DNA from: Bacillus sp. (in: firmicutes)
GTDB taxonomy: Bacteria > Bacillota > Bacilli > Bacillales > Bacillaceae
DNA: 64,000 nucleotides
Assembly: GCA_031180405.1 (NCBI GenBank)
Contig: JAPSLU010000005.1
Location: 1-64,000 of the forward strand
Direction: 5' to 3'
Made by a program: the position numbers and the translations under genes. A model generated the notes under the pieces. It was not told the origin of the DNA. It saw only the letters and a program-made list of their open reading frames with translations, and did no database searches. Below are positions 19,682-28,340 of this stretch, piece by piece (within the stretch, counting starts at the first letter, position 1; each line of letters starts with the position of its first letter).

Positions 19682-19729
19682 TCTAAGCTAAAAATGAGGT
19701 TTAACTATTCAAACTAAGGGGGAATAATT

Positions 19730-20953
19730 GTGATTACGTTAAAAGAATTAAAGGAACAATCAAAAGTATGTTCATGTGGAAATCAGCACTATGAAGTGTT
19801 AATGGAAAAAGTGGTGATAAGCCATAATGCATTGAAAGAAGCTGTTTCCTATATAAAAGAGAAAGACTTTCAAAAGATAGCAGTTGTAGCAGACCAAACA
19901 ACATTTCAAATAGCTGGGAAAAAGCTTTCCTCTCTACTAGAACAGTCTAAAATAGTTCATTCTTTAGCGATCATTCAACCAAATGACCAGGGTGATGTGG
20001 TGGCAGATGAGGTTACTTTAATTGAAGCAATGCTAGGTATACCACAGGATGCTGATGTTGTCATTGCTGTTGGAGCAGGAACGATACATGATATCTCAAG
20101 GTTTTCTAGCTTTAAGATGGGGAAACCATTTATCTCTGTACCAACTGCACCGTCGGTAGACGGTTTTAATTCAATGGGAGCCCCTGTTGTCATAAAGGGC
20201 ATGAAAACAACATACCAAATGCAATCACCGATTGCGTTATTTGCAGATATCTCCATTTTACAAAAAGCCCCAAAGGATATGATTGCAGCAGGTTTTGGTG
20301 ACATGATTGGAAAATATACATCGCTGGCAGATTGGAAGTTTTCACACTTAATAGCAGGAGAGGCGTATTGCCCACTTTCTGCAAGCCTTACAGAGGAAGC
20401 GTTACAAGAGTGTGAAAAAAGTGCAGACGAGATTTCACAAGGAGATAGCAAGGGAATTCAAGTCTTAATTGAAGCACTTATCCAATCAGGCTTTGCCATG
20501 TTAATTGTGGGACATTCATCACCTGCCTCAGGTGGAGAGCATCATATATCTCATTTTTGGGAGATGGATTTTCTTCAGAATGGAAAGCCGCAGGTTCTTC
20601 ATGGTGCAAAGGTAGGGGTTTCTACACAAGTGATTCTAGATTTATATAAAAAGAGTTTTTTAGAGCTTGTTTCGAACCAACAGCGGTTAGAAGGGCTTGG
20701 TATTGAGGAAAAGGAAAAGATAGAGAACGTACTTGAAAACCAAAATGAAATTCTATCGGTCTTACATTCATTGCCAGATCCAACCTATATTGCAGAACTC
20801 TTAGCAAAGCTTGGTGGGGCTGTAAAGCCAAATGAGTTAGGTATCGGGGACGAACTTGTGCGTGAAAGCTTACTAAAAGCACATCATTTAAGAAGCAGAT
20901 ACACAATGTTGAAATTTTGGAATGAACATATAGGAGTCCACCATTATGCATAA
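19730..20953 (+). CDS. egsA: sn-Glycerol-1-phosphate dehydrogenase (EgsA/AraM)
   Basis: NAD(P)H-dependent reduction of dihydroxyacetone phosphate to sn-glycerol-1-phosphate, precursor of heptaprenylglyceryl phosphate. 407 residues, iron-containing dehydrogenase-like fold. Seen: AVGAGTIHDISRF (nucleotide-binding), SVPTAPSVDGFNSMGAP, and metal-ligand blocks PASGGEHHISHFWEM and VLHGAKVGV. GTG 19730 follows AAGGGGGAA. In B. subtilis the orthologue araM also sits in the arabinose operon although its reaction is unrelated. It overlaps the next gene by 8 bases. Confidence 0.94.
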   Translation: MITLKELKEQSKVCSCGNQHYEVLMEKVVISHNALKEAVSYIKEKDFQKIAVVADQTTFQIAGKKLSSLLEQSKIVHSLAIIQPNDQGDVVADEVTLIEAMLGIPQDADVVIAVGAGTIHDISRFSSFKMGKPFISVPTAPSVDGFNSMGAPVVIKGMKTTYQMQSPIALFADISILQKAPKDMIAAGFGDMIGKYTSLADWKFSHLIAGEAYCPLSASLTEEALQECEKSADEISQGDSKGIQVLIEALIQSGFAMLIVGHSSPASGGEHHISHFWEMDFLQNGKPQVLHGAKVGVSTQVILDLYKKSFLELVSNQQRLEGLGIEEKEKIENVLENQNEILSVLHSLPDPTYIAELLAKLGGAVKPNELGIGDELVRESLLKAHHLRSRYTMLKFWNEHIGVHHYA

Positions 20954-21650
20954 TTTACACGAAGCCGAAGCAATTTTTTTTGATTTAGATGATACATTAT
21001 ATGATCAATTATTACCCTTTCAAAAGGCGTTAGAGCAACAGCAAGTTGGGTTAACTGATTCACAATTTGAACTATTTTATAAGCGTGTTCGGCACTATAG
21101 TGATGTGCTGTGGAAGGTTCATGTAAAAGGATGCATTAGTCTAGAGCAGCTCCGTGTTGAAAGACTTACATGTGCTTTTAAAGAGTTTGGAATTACCATT
21201 TCAAAGGAACAAGCAAAAGCTATTCAAGAACGATACGAGTATGAACAATCTGTTATTGAGCCTTTTCAAGAGATCCTATCATTAGTAAAGTCTCTACAAG
21301 ATAAGGGGAAAGTCGTCGGGGTGATTAGCAACGGACCTGTCGATCATCAAATGAATAAATTAAAAGCCCTACAAGTTGATCAACTCATACCTAATGAACG
21401 TATTTTTATTTCAGATGGTATAGGCATTGCAAAACCAGATAAACGAGTGTTTGAATATGTTCACTTGCGATTGAAGCTCGATCCAAGTAAGTGCCTATAC
21501 ATTGGAGATACATGGGAAAATGATATTGTTCCCCCGTTTGAAGCAGGATGGAAATGTATATGGTTTAATCATCGAAAAAGGAAGCCACAAACACATCATA
21601 TTCCAAATGCGACCTTTACAGATATTCAGGAGTTCATGCAATTTAAATGA
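20946..21650 (+). CDS. HAD-superfamily phosphatase, subfamily IA
   Basis: Small-molecule phosphatase of 234 residues. Motif I FFDLDDTLYD, motif II VISNGP, motif III Lys in IAKPDKRVF and motif IV YIGDTWENDI are all present. It overlaps egsA by 8 bases. In B. subtilis the araL slot holds a NagD-like HAD (subfamily IIA); this one is of a different subfamily (YjjG-like), so I do not call it araL. A role in clearing phosphorylated by-products is inference. A terminator follows. Confidence 0.88.
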   Translation: MHNLHEAEAIFFDLDDTLYDQLLPFQKALEQQQVGLTDSQFELFYKRVRHYSDVLWKVHVKGCISLEQLRVERLTCAFKEFGITISKEQAKAIQERYEYEQSVIEPFQEILSLVKSLQDKGKVVGVISNGPVDHQMNKLKALQVDQLIPNERIFISDGIGIAKPDKRVFEYVHLRLKLDPSKCLYIGDTWENDIVPPFEAGWKCIWFNHRKRKPQTHHIPNATFTDIQEFMQFK

Positions 21651-21658
21651 TAAAGAAA

Positions 21659-21694
21659 AACAGATTCCAATCGCTGGAGTCTGTTTTTTTTGTG
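21659..21694 (+). terminator. Rho-independent terminator after the HAD gene
   Basis: ACAGATTCCA pairs with TGGAGTCTGT and T8 follows. Confidence 0.88.
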
Positions 21695-21720
21695 TGGTTC
21701 TTAGGAATCTATTAAATTGA

Positions 21721-21883
21721 ACTGTTGTGGATAAGCACTTCGGCATCAAGCTCCAGCAGTCTTACTTTCTGCAAAAAAGTAAAATCCCTAGCTAATCTAG
21801 GGTCTACTCTCAATTGAATTGAAGCAAAGAACGTCTGAAACTTATTGCCTGAGGTTGATTAAGGCGCATGTGCTTTTGTTCTT
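21721..21883. repeat. Dispersed intergenic palindromic repeat, copy 2 (degenerate)
   Basis: Carries GTGGATAAGC, CAAGCTCCAGCAGTCTTAC (compare CCAGCTCCAGTAGTCTTG in copy 1), GCAAAGAACG and GTTGATTAAGGCGC then GCTTTTGTTCTT. It fills the first part of the 460-base gap before araB; the remainder holds the araB promoter region. Confidence 0.65.
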
Positions 21884-22027
21884 CCATCTAACTTGTCAGC
21901 ATAAGTTGTAGTAAGAAGGACAAATACATAGATAATTTTGAAAAAATGTATTGAAAAAACCACGGTAAATGCTAAACTATAGTTAAAGTTATGCGTATGA
22001 GTTTAAAAGAGAAATTAAAAAATGTTA

Positions 22028-22086
22028 AATGTAAGCGTAATCTACTACTGTTCAATATGTAATATACACTAACTTGTACGGATGAT
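22028..22086 (+). promoter_or_regulatory. araBDA promoter region: cre-like motif and AraR-like operator
   Basis: AATGTAAGCGTAATC (22028-22042) repeats the TGTAAGCG motif of the araE promoter. TAATAT (22060-22065) is a possible -10. TAACTTGTACGGATGAT (22070-22086) resembles the AraR operator halves at 18500 and 23803 (shared TTGTACGNAT). Position at or just past the start suits repression. Confidence 0.65.
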
Positions 22087-22110
22087 GAAACAATAACAGA
22101 GGTGATACAA

Positions 22111-23805
22111 ATGGCTAATTATTCAATTGGTGTTGACTATGGAACACAATCTGGAAGAGCTGTACTTGTAGAAATCGGAACTGGCAAAGAAATAGCAACG
22201 GCCGTTAAACCATACACACATGGTGTCATGGATGAGTTTTTACCTGATGGTGTAACGAAACTTGAGAATGATTGGGCATTACAGCATCCTACAGACTATA
22301 TTGAAGTACTTGAAACAACAATTCCTGATGTACTTCAACAAGCAAATGTTCCACCAGAGGATGTTATTGGATTAGGTATTGATTTTACAGCTTGTACGGT
22401 GTTACCAATTAATCAGCATGGAACACCATTATGTTTAACAGAGGAATTTAAGCAGCATCCACATAGCTTTGTTAAGCTTTGGAAGCATCATGCTGCACAG
22501 GATGAAGCGAATCGTTTAAACGAGATCGCAGAAGCTAGAGGTGAGGAATTCCTTAAACGTTACGGTGGGAAAATTTCATCTGAATGGCTTGTTCCAAAGC
22601 TTTGGCAAATTTTAAACGAAGCACCAGAAATTTATGAGGCGACAGATCAATTTGTCGAAGCTACAGATTGGGTCATTTATCAGCTAACTGGTGATTTAAA
22701 ACGAAATAGTTGTACAGCAGGTTACAAAGCTATCTGGCACAAACAAAAAGGATACCCATCTAAAGAATTTTTTAAAGCATTAGATCCTCGCATGGAAAAC
22801 GTTATAGAAGAGAAATTGTCGAACAACATCTTTCCAATAGGATCAAAAGCAGGTGAATTGACTGAACAGGCTGCAAAAAAAATAGGTTTAAAACCAGGTA
22901 CAGCCATCGCGATTGCAAACGTTGATGCTCATGTGGCAGTTCCAGCAGTTGGTATCACTGAACCAGGGAAACTCTTAATGATTATGGGTACATCAACATG
23001 CCACATTTTACTAGGGGATGAAGAAAAGGTTGTTCCAGGTATGTGTGGTGTTGTAGAAGATGGAGTAATCCCTGGATTAATGGGCTATGAGGCAGGTCAA
23101 TCATGTGTAGGAGATCACTTTGAATGGTTTACGGAAAACTGTGTGCCTTCAAGCTATTATGAGGAAGCAGAAGAAAAGGGGATAGACATTCACCAACTTT
23201 TAACGGAAAAAGCTGCACAGCTTGAAGTTGGTGAAAGCGGTTTAATTGCGTTGGACTGGTGGAACGGAAATCGTTCAACACTTGTTGATGCTGATCTTAC
23301 AGGTGTTTTACTAGGAGCTACATTACTCACAAAGCCAGAAGAAATTTATCGTGCATTAATAGAAGCAACTGCCTATGGTACTCGCACAATTGTAGAGGCA
23401 TTTAGAAATAGCGGGGTCCCAATCCATGAAGTATATGCATGTGGTGGAATTGCTGAGAAAAATGCTTTAATGATGCAAATTTACTCTGATGTGCTAAATA
23501 TGGACATTCGTATATCGGCTTCATCCCAAACACCGGCACTAGGATCTGCGATGTTTGGAGCGGTTGCAGCGGGGAAGGAGCGCGGTGGCTATGATGACAT
23601 AAAAGATGCTGCAAATGAAATGGCGCGTTTAAAAGATCATATCTATCAACCTATTAAAGAAAATGCAGCTGTTTACGATCAATTATTTGCTGAATACGCA
23701 CGGTTATATGACTATTTTGGTCGTGGCGAGAACAATGTGATGAAAAATTTAAAGAAGATTAAACATGCTATTTCGTCTAAAACAAAAACTGAGGTTACTC
23801 AATAA
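22111..23805 (+). CDS. araB: L-ribulokinase
   Basis: ATP-dependent phosphorylation of L-ribulose to L-ribulose-5-phosphate. FGGY kinase of 564 residues, full length. Strong family blocks: [14 protein letters not shown] at the N-terminus, [71 protein letters not shown] 22111 has AGAGGTG 6 bases upstream; the in-frame GTG at 22102 lies inside that site. First gene of araB-araD-araA. Confidence 0.97.
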   Translation: MANYSIGVDYGTQSGRAVLVEIGTGKEIATAVKPYTHGVMDEFLPDGVTKLENDWALQHPTDYIEVLETTIPDVLQQANVPPEDVIGLGIDFTACTVLPINQHGTPLCLTEEFKQHPHSFVKLWKHHAAQDEANRLNEIAEARGEEFLKRYGGKISSEWLVPKLWQILNEAPEIYEATDQFVEATDWVIYQLTGDLKRNSCTAGYKAIWHKQKGYPSKEFFKALDPRMENVIEEKLSNNIFPIGSKAGELTEQAAKKIGLKPGTAIAIANVDAHVAVPAVGITEPGKLLMIMGTSTCHILLGDEEKVVPGMCGVVEDGVIPGLMGYEAGQSCVGDHFEWFTENCVPSSYYEEAEEKGIDIHQLLTEKAAQLEVGESGLIALDWWNGNRSTLVDADLTGVLLGATLLTKPEEIYRALIEATAYGTRTIVEAFRNSGVPIHEVYACGGIAEKNALMMQIYSDVLNMDIRISASSQTPALGSAMFGAVAAGKERGGYDDIKDAANEMARLKDHIYQPIKENAAVYDQLFAEYARLYDYFGRGENNVMKNLKKIKHAISSKTKTEVTQ

Positions 23806-23851
23806 TTGTACGGAATCTATCACTGGGTGGAGAGAAAAGCTCCACTCCTTT
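23803..23851 (+). promoter_or_regulatory. AraR-like operator and hairpin between araB and araD
   Basis: AATTGTACGGAATCTAT (23804-23820) directly overlaps the araB stop and matches the operators before araR and araB. It is followed by a hairpin GTGGAG/CTCCAC and T4. An internal repressor site could block read-through or an internal promoter. Confidence 0.6.
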
Positions 23852-23876
23852 TGAAAAGAAGGGAGAGTTGTAAAAG

Positions 23877-24593
23877 ATGCTAGAAGCATTAAAAAAGCAA
23901 GTGCTCGATGCTAATCTACTATTACCTAAGTACAATATGGTTACCTTCACATGGGGAAATGTAAGTGGAATTGATCGTGAACAAGGACTGGTTGTTATCA
24001 AGCCGAGCGGTGTGCCCTATGATGAGTTAAAACTAGAGGATTTAGTTGTTGTGGATCTTGAAGGTGAAACTGTGGAAGGTAATTTAAGACCATCTTCGGA
24101 TACAGCGACACATATAGCCTTATACAAAGCGTTTCCTAATCTAGGTGGAGTTGTTCATACTCATTCACCGTGGGCAACAAGCTGGGCCCAAGCTGGTCGC
24201 TCCATACCAGCATTAGGAACAACTCATGCAGATTATTACTATGGGGAAATTCCATGTACGAGAAGCTTAACAGAGGCAGAAATTAAACGTGGATATGAAG
24301 TAGAAACAGGAAATGTGATCATCGAAGCATTTGAAACGGGTGGAATTGATCCTATTGCAATGCCAGGAGTCCTTGTATCAGGTCATGCTCCATTCTGTTG
24401 GGGAAAAGACGCCATGCAAGCAGTTCATAATGCTGTTGTATTAGAAGAAGTAGCAAAAATGGCTCTTCACACATACCAATTGAATCCAGCGGTTGATCCG
24501 ATTGATCAATTTTTATTAGATAAGCATTATCTTCGTAAACACGGGGCAAATGCTTACTATGGTCAAAAGAGTAATAAGGAAGTAAAACAATAA
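23877..24593 (+). CDS. araD: L-ribulose-5-phosphate 4-epimerase
   Basis: Zn-dependent class II aldolase-fold enzyme making D-xylulose-5-phosphate. 238 residues. Seen: [19 protein letters not shown], substrate phosphate site and metal ligands in [15 protein letters not shown] and the [21 protein letters not shown] block. ATG 23877 follows GGGAGAG at a slightly long 11 bases. Middle gene of the araBDA operon, 45 bases before araA. Confidence 0.96.
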   Translation: MLEALKKQVLDANLLLPKYNMVTFTWGNVSGIDREQGLVVIKPSGVPYDELKLEDLVVVDLEGETVEGNLRPSSDTATHIALYKAFPNLGGVVHTHSPWATSWAQAGRSIPALGTTHADYYYGEIPCTRSLTEAEIKRGYEVETGNVIIEAFETGGIDPIAMPGVLVSGHAPFCWGKDAMQAVHNAVVLEEVAKMALHTYQLNPAVDPIDQFLLDKHYLRKHGANAYYGQKSNKEVKQ

Positions 24594-24637
24594 TCTAGTA
24601 TTTTAATAGATGTTTGATTTTAAAGGAGGACAATAAC

Positions 24638-26122
24638 ATGTTAACAGTAAAACAATACGAATTTTGGTTTGTAACAGGTAGTCAAGACTTATATGGGGAA
24701 GAAACAATTCGAGAAGTTGAAGCTAATTCAAAAGTAATTACAGAAGGTATAGATCGTGATCCTTCCCTGTCTTATAAACTAGTATTTAAGTCAGTTTTAA
24801 AAGATGCTAATTCAATTCGTCAACTCTGTTTAGAAGCAAATGCTAATGAAAACTGTGCTGGTATCATTACATGGATGCATACATTCTCCCCTGCGAAAAT
24901 GTGGATTGCAGGTCTTTCAGCTTTACAAAAGCCAATGCTGCACCTACATACACAATTTAATCGTGATATTCCATGGGATAGCATCGATATGGATTTTATG
25001 AACACAAATCAATCAGCACATGGAGATCGTGAATTTGGCTTTATGGCAACAAGATTAAATGTAAAGCGAAAAGTAGTTGTAGGCCATTGGGAAAACAGTG
25101 AAGTGAGAAGTACAATTGGCAGCTGGATGCGTACTGCGGTTGCTTTCTTAGAGAGTCAGTACCTAAAGGTTGCTCGTTTTGGGGACAACATGCGTCGTGT
25201 AGCAGTAACAGAAGGCGACAAAGTAGAAGCGCAAATCAAACTAGGTTGGACGGTCAATGGTTATGGTGTAGGTGATTTAGTTCAACGAATGAATGATATT
25301 TCAGAACAAGAAATCGATCAATTAATGGAAGAGTACGGAAGAGAATACGATATTGTTGCAGAAGGACAAGTAGATGGTCCAGTTCGTGATGCAATTCGTT
25401 ATCAAGCAAGAATTGAACTTGGTATGAAAGCATTCCTAGAAGAAGGAAACTATACAGCATTTACGACAACTTTTGAAGATTTACATGGTATGAAGCAATT
25501 ACCAGGTCTAGCTGTTCAACGCTTAATGGCACAAGGCTATGGGTTTGCTGGTGAAGGAGATTGGAAAACTGCTGCACTTCTTCGTACATTAAAAATCATT
25601 GCTGACAATGAAGATACATCCTTTATGGAGGATTATACGTATCATTTTGAGCCAGGAAATGAGCTTGTTTTAGGTTCACATATGCTTGAAATTTGCCCAA
25701 CAATATCAGCAACAAAACCTAAAATTGCTGTCTATCCATTAGGAATTGGTGGAAAAGAAGATCCTGCTCGATTAATATTTGACGGTAAAAGCGGAGCGGC
25801 CCTAAATGCATCTTTAGTTGACCTTGGTCATCGTTTCCGTTTAGTCGTAAATGAAGTAGATGCTGTACAACCTGAAATTGATATGCCTAACTTACCAGTA
25901 GCTAGAGTTCTTTGGACTCCACAGCCATCTTTAAGTGAAGGAACTGAAAATTGGATTATTGCTGGTGGTGCTCACCATACTGTTTATTCCTATAAAGTAA
26001 CACCTGATCAGTTAAGAGATTGGGCAGAACTAGTCGGGGTCGAGTGTGTATTTATTAATAATGAGACAAATAAACATGCATTTAAAAATGAATTACGCTG
26101 GAATGATGTTATTTTTAAATAA
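24638..26122 (+). CDS. araA: L-arabinose isomerase
   Basis: Mn-dependent isomerisation of L-arabinose to L-ribulose. 494 residues. Family blocks: YEFWFVTGSQDLYG, GIITWMHTFSPAKMWI, HTQFNRDIPWDSIDMDFMN, TTTFEDLHGMKQLPGLAVQ, MEDYTYHFEPGNELVLGSHM with the metal-binding Glu and His residues. AAAGGAGGA precedes ATG 24638 by 7 bases; an upstream in-frame ATG (24614) lacks a site. Last gene of the operon. Confidence 0.97.
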   Translation: MLTVKQYEFWFVTGSQDLYGEETIREVEANSKVITEGIDRDPSLSYKLVFKSVLKDANSIRQLCLEANANENCAGIITWMHTFSPAKMWIAGLSALQKPMLHLHTQFNRDIPWDSIDMDFMNTNQSAHGDREFGFMATRLNVKRKVVVGHWENSEVRSTIGSWMRTAVAFLESQYLKVARFGDNMRRVAVTEGDKVEAQIKLGWTVNGYGVGDLVQRMNDISEQEIDQLMEEYGREYDIVAEGQVDGPVRDAIRYQARIELGMKAFLEEGNYTAFTTTFEDLHGMKQLPGLAVQRLMAQGYGFAGEGDWKTAALLRTLKIIADNEDTSFMEDYTYHFEPGNELVLGSHMLEICPTISATKPKIAVYPLGIGGKEDPARLIFDGKSGAALNASLVDLGHRFRLVVNEVDAVQPEIDMPNLPVARVLWTPQPSLSEGTENWIIAGGAHHTVYSYKVTPDQLRDWAELVGVECVFINNETNKHAFKNELRWNDVIFK

Positions 26123-26131
26123 AGCATTTTA

Positions 26132-26165
26132 AAGGATGAAATTCACACGAAAATTTCATCCTTTT
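26132..26165 (+). terminator. Rho-independent terminator of araBDA
   Basis: AAGGATGAAATT pairs with AATTTCATCCTT, then T-rich. Confidence 0.9.
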
Positions 26166-26195
26166 TCATTACTTGGAAATTAATAAAATTCTTAA

Positions 26196-26317
26196 AACTG
26201 TGGATAAGCGCTAAGGCATCCAGCTCCTCTTTAGCCACAAATGAATTGATGACAAAAACGCCTTCAATTCATTTGCGTCTTAATGTCCGAGACTGACCAA
26301 GGCGCTTGCTCTTTTCA
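26196..26317. repeat. Dispersed intergenic palindromic repeat, copy 3
   Basis: CTGTGGATAAGCGC, CATCCAGCTCC, then a hairpin AAATGAATTG / CAATTCATTT enclosing GACAAAAACG, GCGTCTTA and GACCAAGGCGCTTGC. The hairpin is nearly the same as the one in copy 6 at 46258-46305. The right end touches the stop of the SASP gene. Confidence 0.75.
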
Positions 26318-26566
26318 TGGCTGCTTCAACTGTTGCTCTGCTAATTTAATCATTTCACGTACCATATTTCCACCAAGCTTCCCACCAATTTTGCCTGCTT
26401 GCTTAGACGTTAAATCTCCATTAAAACCTTCATGCAAAGGAATTCCAAGCTCATTCGCTATTTCGAATTTTGCCTCTTCAGGTGACGAGGTACTAGCAAC
26501 TTTAGCTTTTAATTGATTAACCTGTTCTCTAGCCTCTGGGACAAGTAATTTGTTACGGTTTGCCAT
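26315..26566 (-). CDS. Alpha/beta-type small acid-soluble spore protein
   Basis: DNA-binding spore protein that protects spore DNA and is degraded by GPR protease at germination. 83 residues. Diagnostic blocks: KFEIANELGIPL (protease cleavage region) and GDLTSKQAGKIGGKLGGNMVREMI. Start ATG at 26566 follows GGGAGG by 7 bases, in preference to GTG at 26569. Forespore sigma-G control is expected from the family; I could not place a convincing promoter. Confidence 0.95.
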   Translation of the reverse strand: MANRNKLLVPEAREQVNQLKAKVASTSSPEEAKFEIANELGIPLHEGFNGDLTSKQAGKIGGKLGGNMVREMIKLAEQQLKQP

Positions 26567-26681
26567 CACATAACCTCCCTTTAAACATAGTTTTTCTAAA
26601 TGAGATTGTTTTTATTAAAGGAAAATGGTGCTATGCTATATAGACTGGAAATAATTCTTATTAAAAGTGAGTGACAAGTAC

Positions 26682-27878
26682 ATGACCCATAAGCTATTTT
26701 ATGAAAATCCATACCAAATATCTTTTTCAACCAAACTGATAAAGCAAAATAAGGATGGAAAAGGTCGATATTATGTAGTATTAAAGGAAACGGCTTTTTA
26801 TCCTTCTGGTGGAGGACAACCTCATGATTCAGGTACAATAAACGGCATAAATGTTATTGATGTAGAGGAAGTCGATGGAGAGATACACCACTATCTTGAT
26901 GAACCTCTTACAGATGTAGAGAAAATTGTAGGTGAAATAGACTGGGAGCGCCGTTTTGATCATATGCAGCAGCATGCCGGTCAGCATTTATTAACAGCAG
27001 TTTTTGAGGATAATTTTGGCTTTAAAACAGTCAGTTTTCATCTGGGGAAAGAAGTCAGTACAATTGACTTGGATACCCAATCAATCCCAAATGAAAAAAT
27101 ATTCAAGGCAGAAGCAATGACAAATCAACTCATTCTTGAAAACCGACCTATAGAAACAAAATGGGTGGACAACAAAGAAGAAATAGCAAACTATCCTCTT
27201 AGAAAAAACTTGGCAGTTAAAGAGAAGATCCGCCTTGTGATTATTCCTGAAATAGATTATAACGGTTGTGGTGGTACTCATCCAAAGTCTACAGGTGAGG
27301 TAAGTGTGATCAAAATCTTACATATTGAAAAACAAAAGCAATTTGTTCGTGTTCATTTTGTTTGTGGGAAAAGGGTTATCAAGCAACTTCAGCAAAAGCA
27401 AGAGGTTATACAAACATTAACATCTCAACTTAGTGCACCACAAGATCAACTAAATGGTGCTACAGACCGTCTATTGGAACACACGAAAAAACTAGAAAGA
27501 AAGATAGAGGAATTAACAACCAAGCTCATTCAATATGAAGCAAAAGAATTCCTCACAACTGCAACACCTATAAAGGAACATCTTGTTATCCGCTCAATCT
27601 TTAAGGATAGATTAATTAATGATTTGCAAAATATGGCGAGGGAACTCGTGACAAGACATGCGAACCTTATTGTAATTTTTATTAGTGAGCAAAAAGATAG
27701 ACTCCAGGTAGTTTGTGCACGAAGTGAAGATATGGAAGTTAATATGAATCAGCTTTTAAAAGCAGTATTACCATCTATTAATGGAAAAGGCGGAGGTAAA
27801 GCGTCTTTTGTACAGGGTGGTGGGGAGAAATTGATCCCATCAGAGGCTCTGATGGATCAATTAATAGGGGCGTTATGA
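26682..27878 (+). CDS. Alanyl-tRNA editing protein, AlaX type with DHHA1 domain
   Basis: Trans-editing hydrolase that clears mischarged Ser/Gly-tRNA(Ala). The N-terminal AlaX/AlaRS editing domain has SGGGQPHDSG, zinc motif HMQQHAGQHLL and CGGTHPKSTGEV. A coiled-coil (about residues 235-290) and a DHHA1 domain ending GKGGGKASFVQGGGEKL follow. About 398 residues from ATG 26682; an in-frame GTG at 26667 is possible, and the ribosome site is weak for both. This long form is common in Bacillus. Transcribed divergently from the SASP gene. Confidence 0.9.
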   Translation: MTHKLFYENPYQISFSTKLIKQNKDGKGRYYVVLKETAFYPSGGGQPHDSGTINGINVIDVEEVDGEIHHYLDEPLTDVEKIVGEIDWERRFDHMQQHAGQHLLTAVFEDNFGFKTVSFHLGKEVSTIDLDTQSIPNEKIFKAEAMTNQLILENRPIETKWVDNKEEIANYPLRKNLAVKEKIRLVIIPEIDYNGCGGTHPKSTGEVSVIKILHIEKQKQFVRVHFVCGKRVIKQLQQKQEVIQTLTSQLSAPQDQLNGATDRLLEHTKKLERKIEELTTKLIQYEAKEFLTTATPIKEHLVIRSIFKDRLINDLQNMARELVTRHANLIVIFISEQKDRLQVVCARSEDMEVNMNQLLKAVLPSINGKGGGKASFVQGGGEKLIPSEALMDQLIGAL

Positions 27879-27919
27879 TGAATTTTTAAAAGAACTTATT
27901 GTAATGGAAGAACTTCCTA

Positions 27920-27948
27920 TTGCATTCATCTATCATTTCTAGTATTAT
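27920..27948 (+). promoter_or_regulatory. Sigma-A promoter of 6S RNA
   Basis: TTGCAT (27920-27925) and TATTAT (27943-27948) at exactly 17-base spacing; the start is predicted near 27955-27957, where the RNA closing stem begins. Confidence 0.7.
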
Positions 27949-27956
27949 AACAATAC

Positions 27957-28148
27957 AAGCTGCGCTGTACGCATCCTTTATAAAGTTTTAACCTTTAAGC
28001 TGAAATAGGGAGTTTTACATTGAGGTCGGAATATCATGCCTCCATTATGTAGAGGACGATATGAAAGCTTCTGCGAACACCCACTTGTAGGAGTGGTGGT
28101 TTAAAACTCTATAATTTTATGATGCGGCAATCGCGGCACTTAATTTTT
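27957..28148 (+). ncRNA. ssrS: 6S RNA
   Basis: RNA of about 190 nt, the 6S length, that binds sigma-A RNA polymerase as a promoter mimic. Closing stem: AAGCUGCG-CGCAUC (27957-27975) with GAUGCG-CGCGG-CUU (28121-28141). Then a large asymmetric bubble (about 34 and 11 bases), an inner stem GAGUUUUA (28010) / UAAAACUC (28102), and two inner hairpins (UAUC-CCUC/GAGG-GAUA, and CCACU/AGUGG). Segment CUUCUGCGAACACCCAC resembles the 3' bubble side of known 6S RNAs. A tail of T's ends the RNA. No open frame or downstream same-strand gene. It explains most of the 462-base gap. Confidence 0.85.
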
Positions 28149-28155
28149 CATAACA

Positions 28156-28192
28156 ATCCGGTTTCCAATTGGGAACTGGATTTTTATTTTTT
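28156..28192 (+). terminator. Strong terminator downstream of 6S RNA
   Basis: ATCCGGTTTCC pairs with GGGAACTGGAT, loop AATT, followed by T4-A-T6. Confidence 0.85.
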
Positions 28193-28287
28193 CGTAAACT
28201 TTGTTGCTATAAGTAACTGTAACTTGGCGGAAACAGTACTATATAAGTCCAGTGGCAGAAAAAAGCCTGATGTCTGCTAGAAATAAA

Positions 28288-28322
28288 AAGGATATGAATG
28301 TTAAGGATTCATATCCCTTTTA
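28288..28322 (-). terminator. Terminator of xylR
   Basis: On the minus strand AAGGGATATGAATC pairs with GATTCATATCCTT and T's follow. It lies 19 bases past the xylR stop. Confidence 0.75.
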
Positions 28323-28340
28323 GAGTGTATAGTTGCTTCA

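Noticed and set aside
19975-20451. 158-codon minus-strand frame inside egsA
   Set aside because: Shadow of a well-identified gene; composition follows the reverse of egsA codons.
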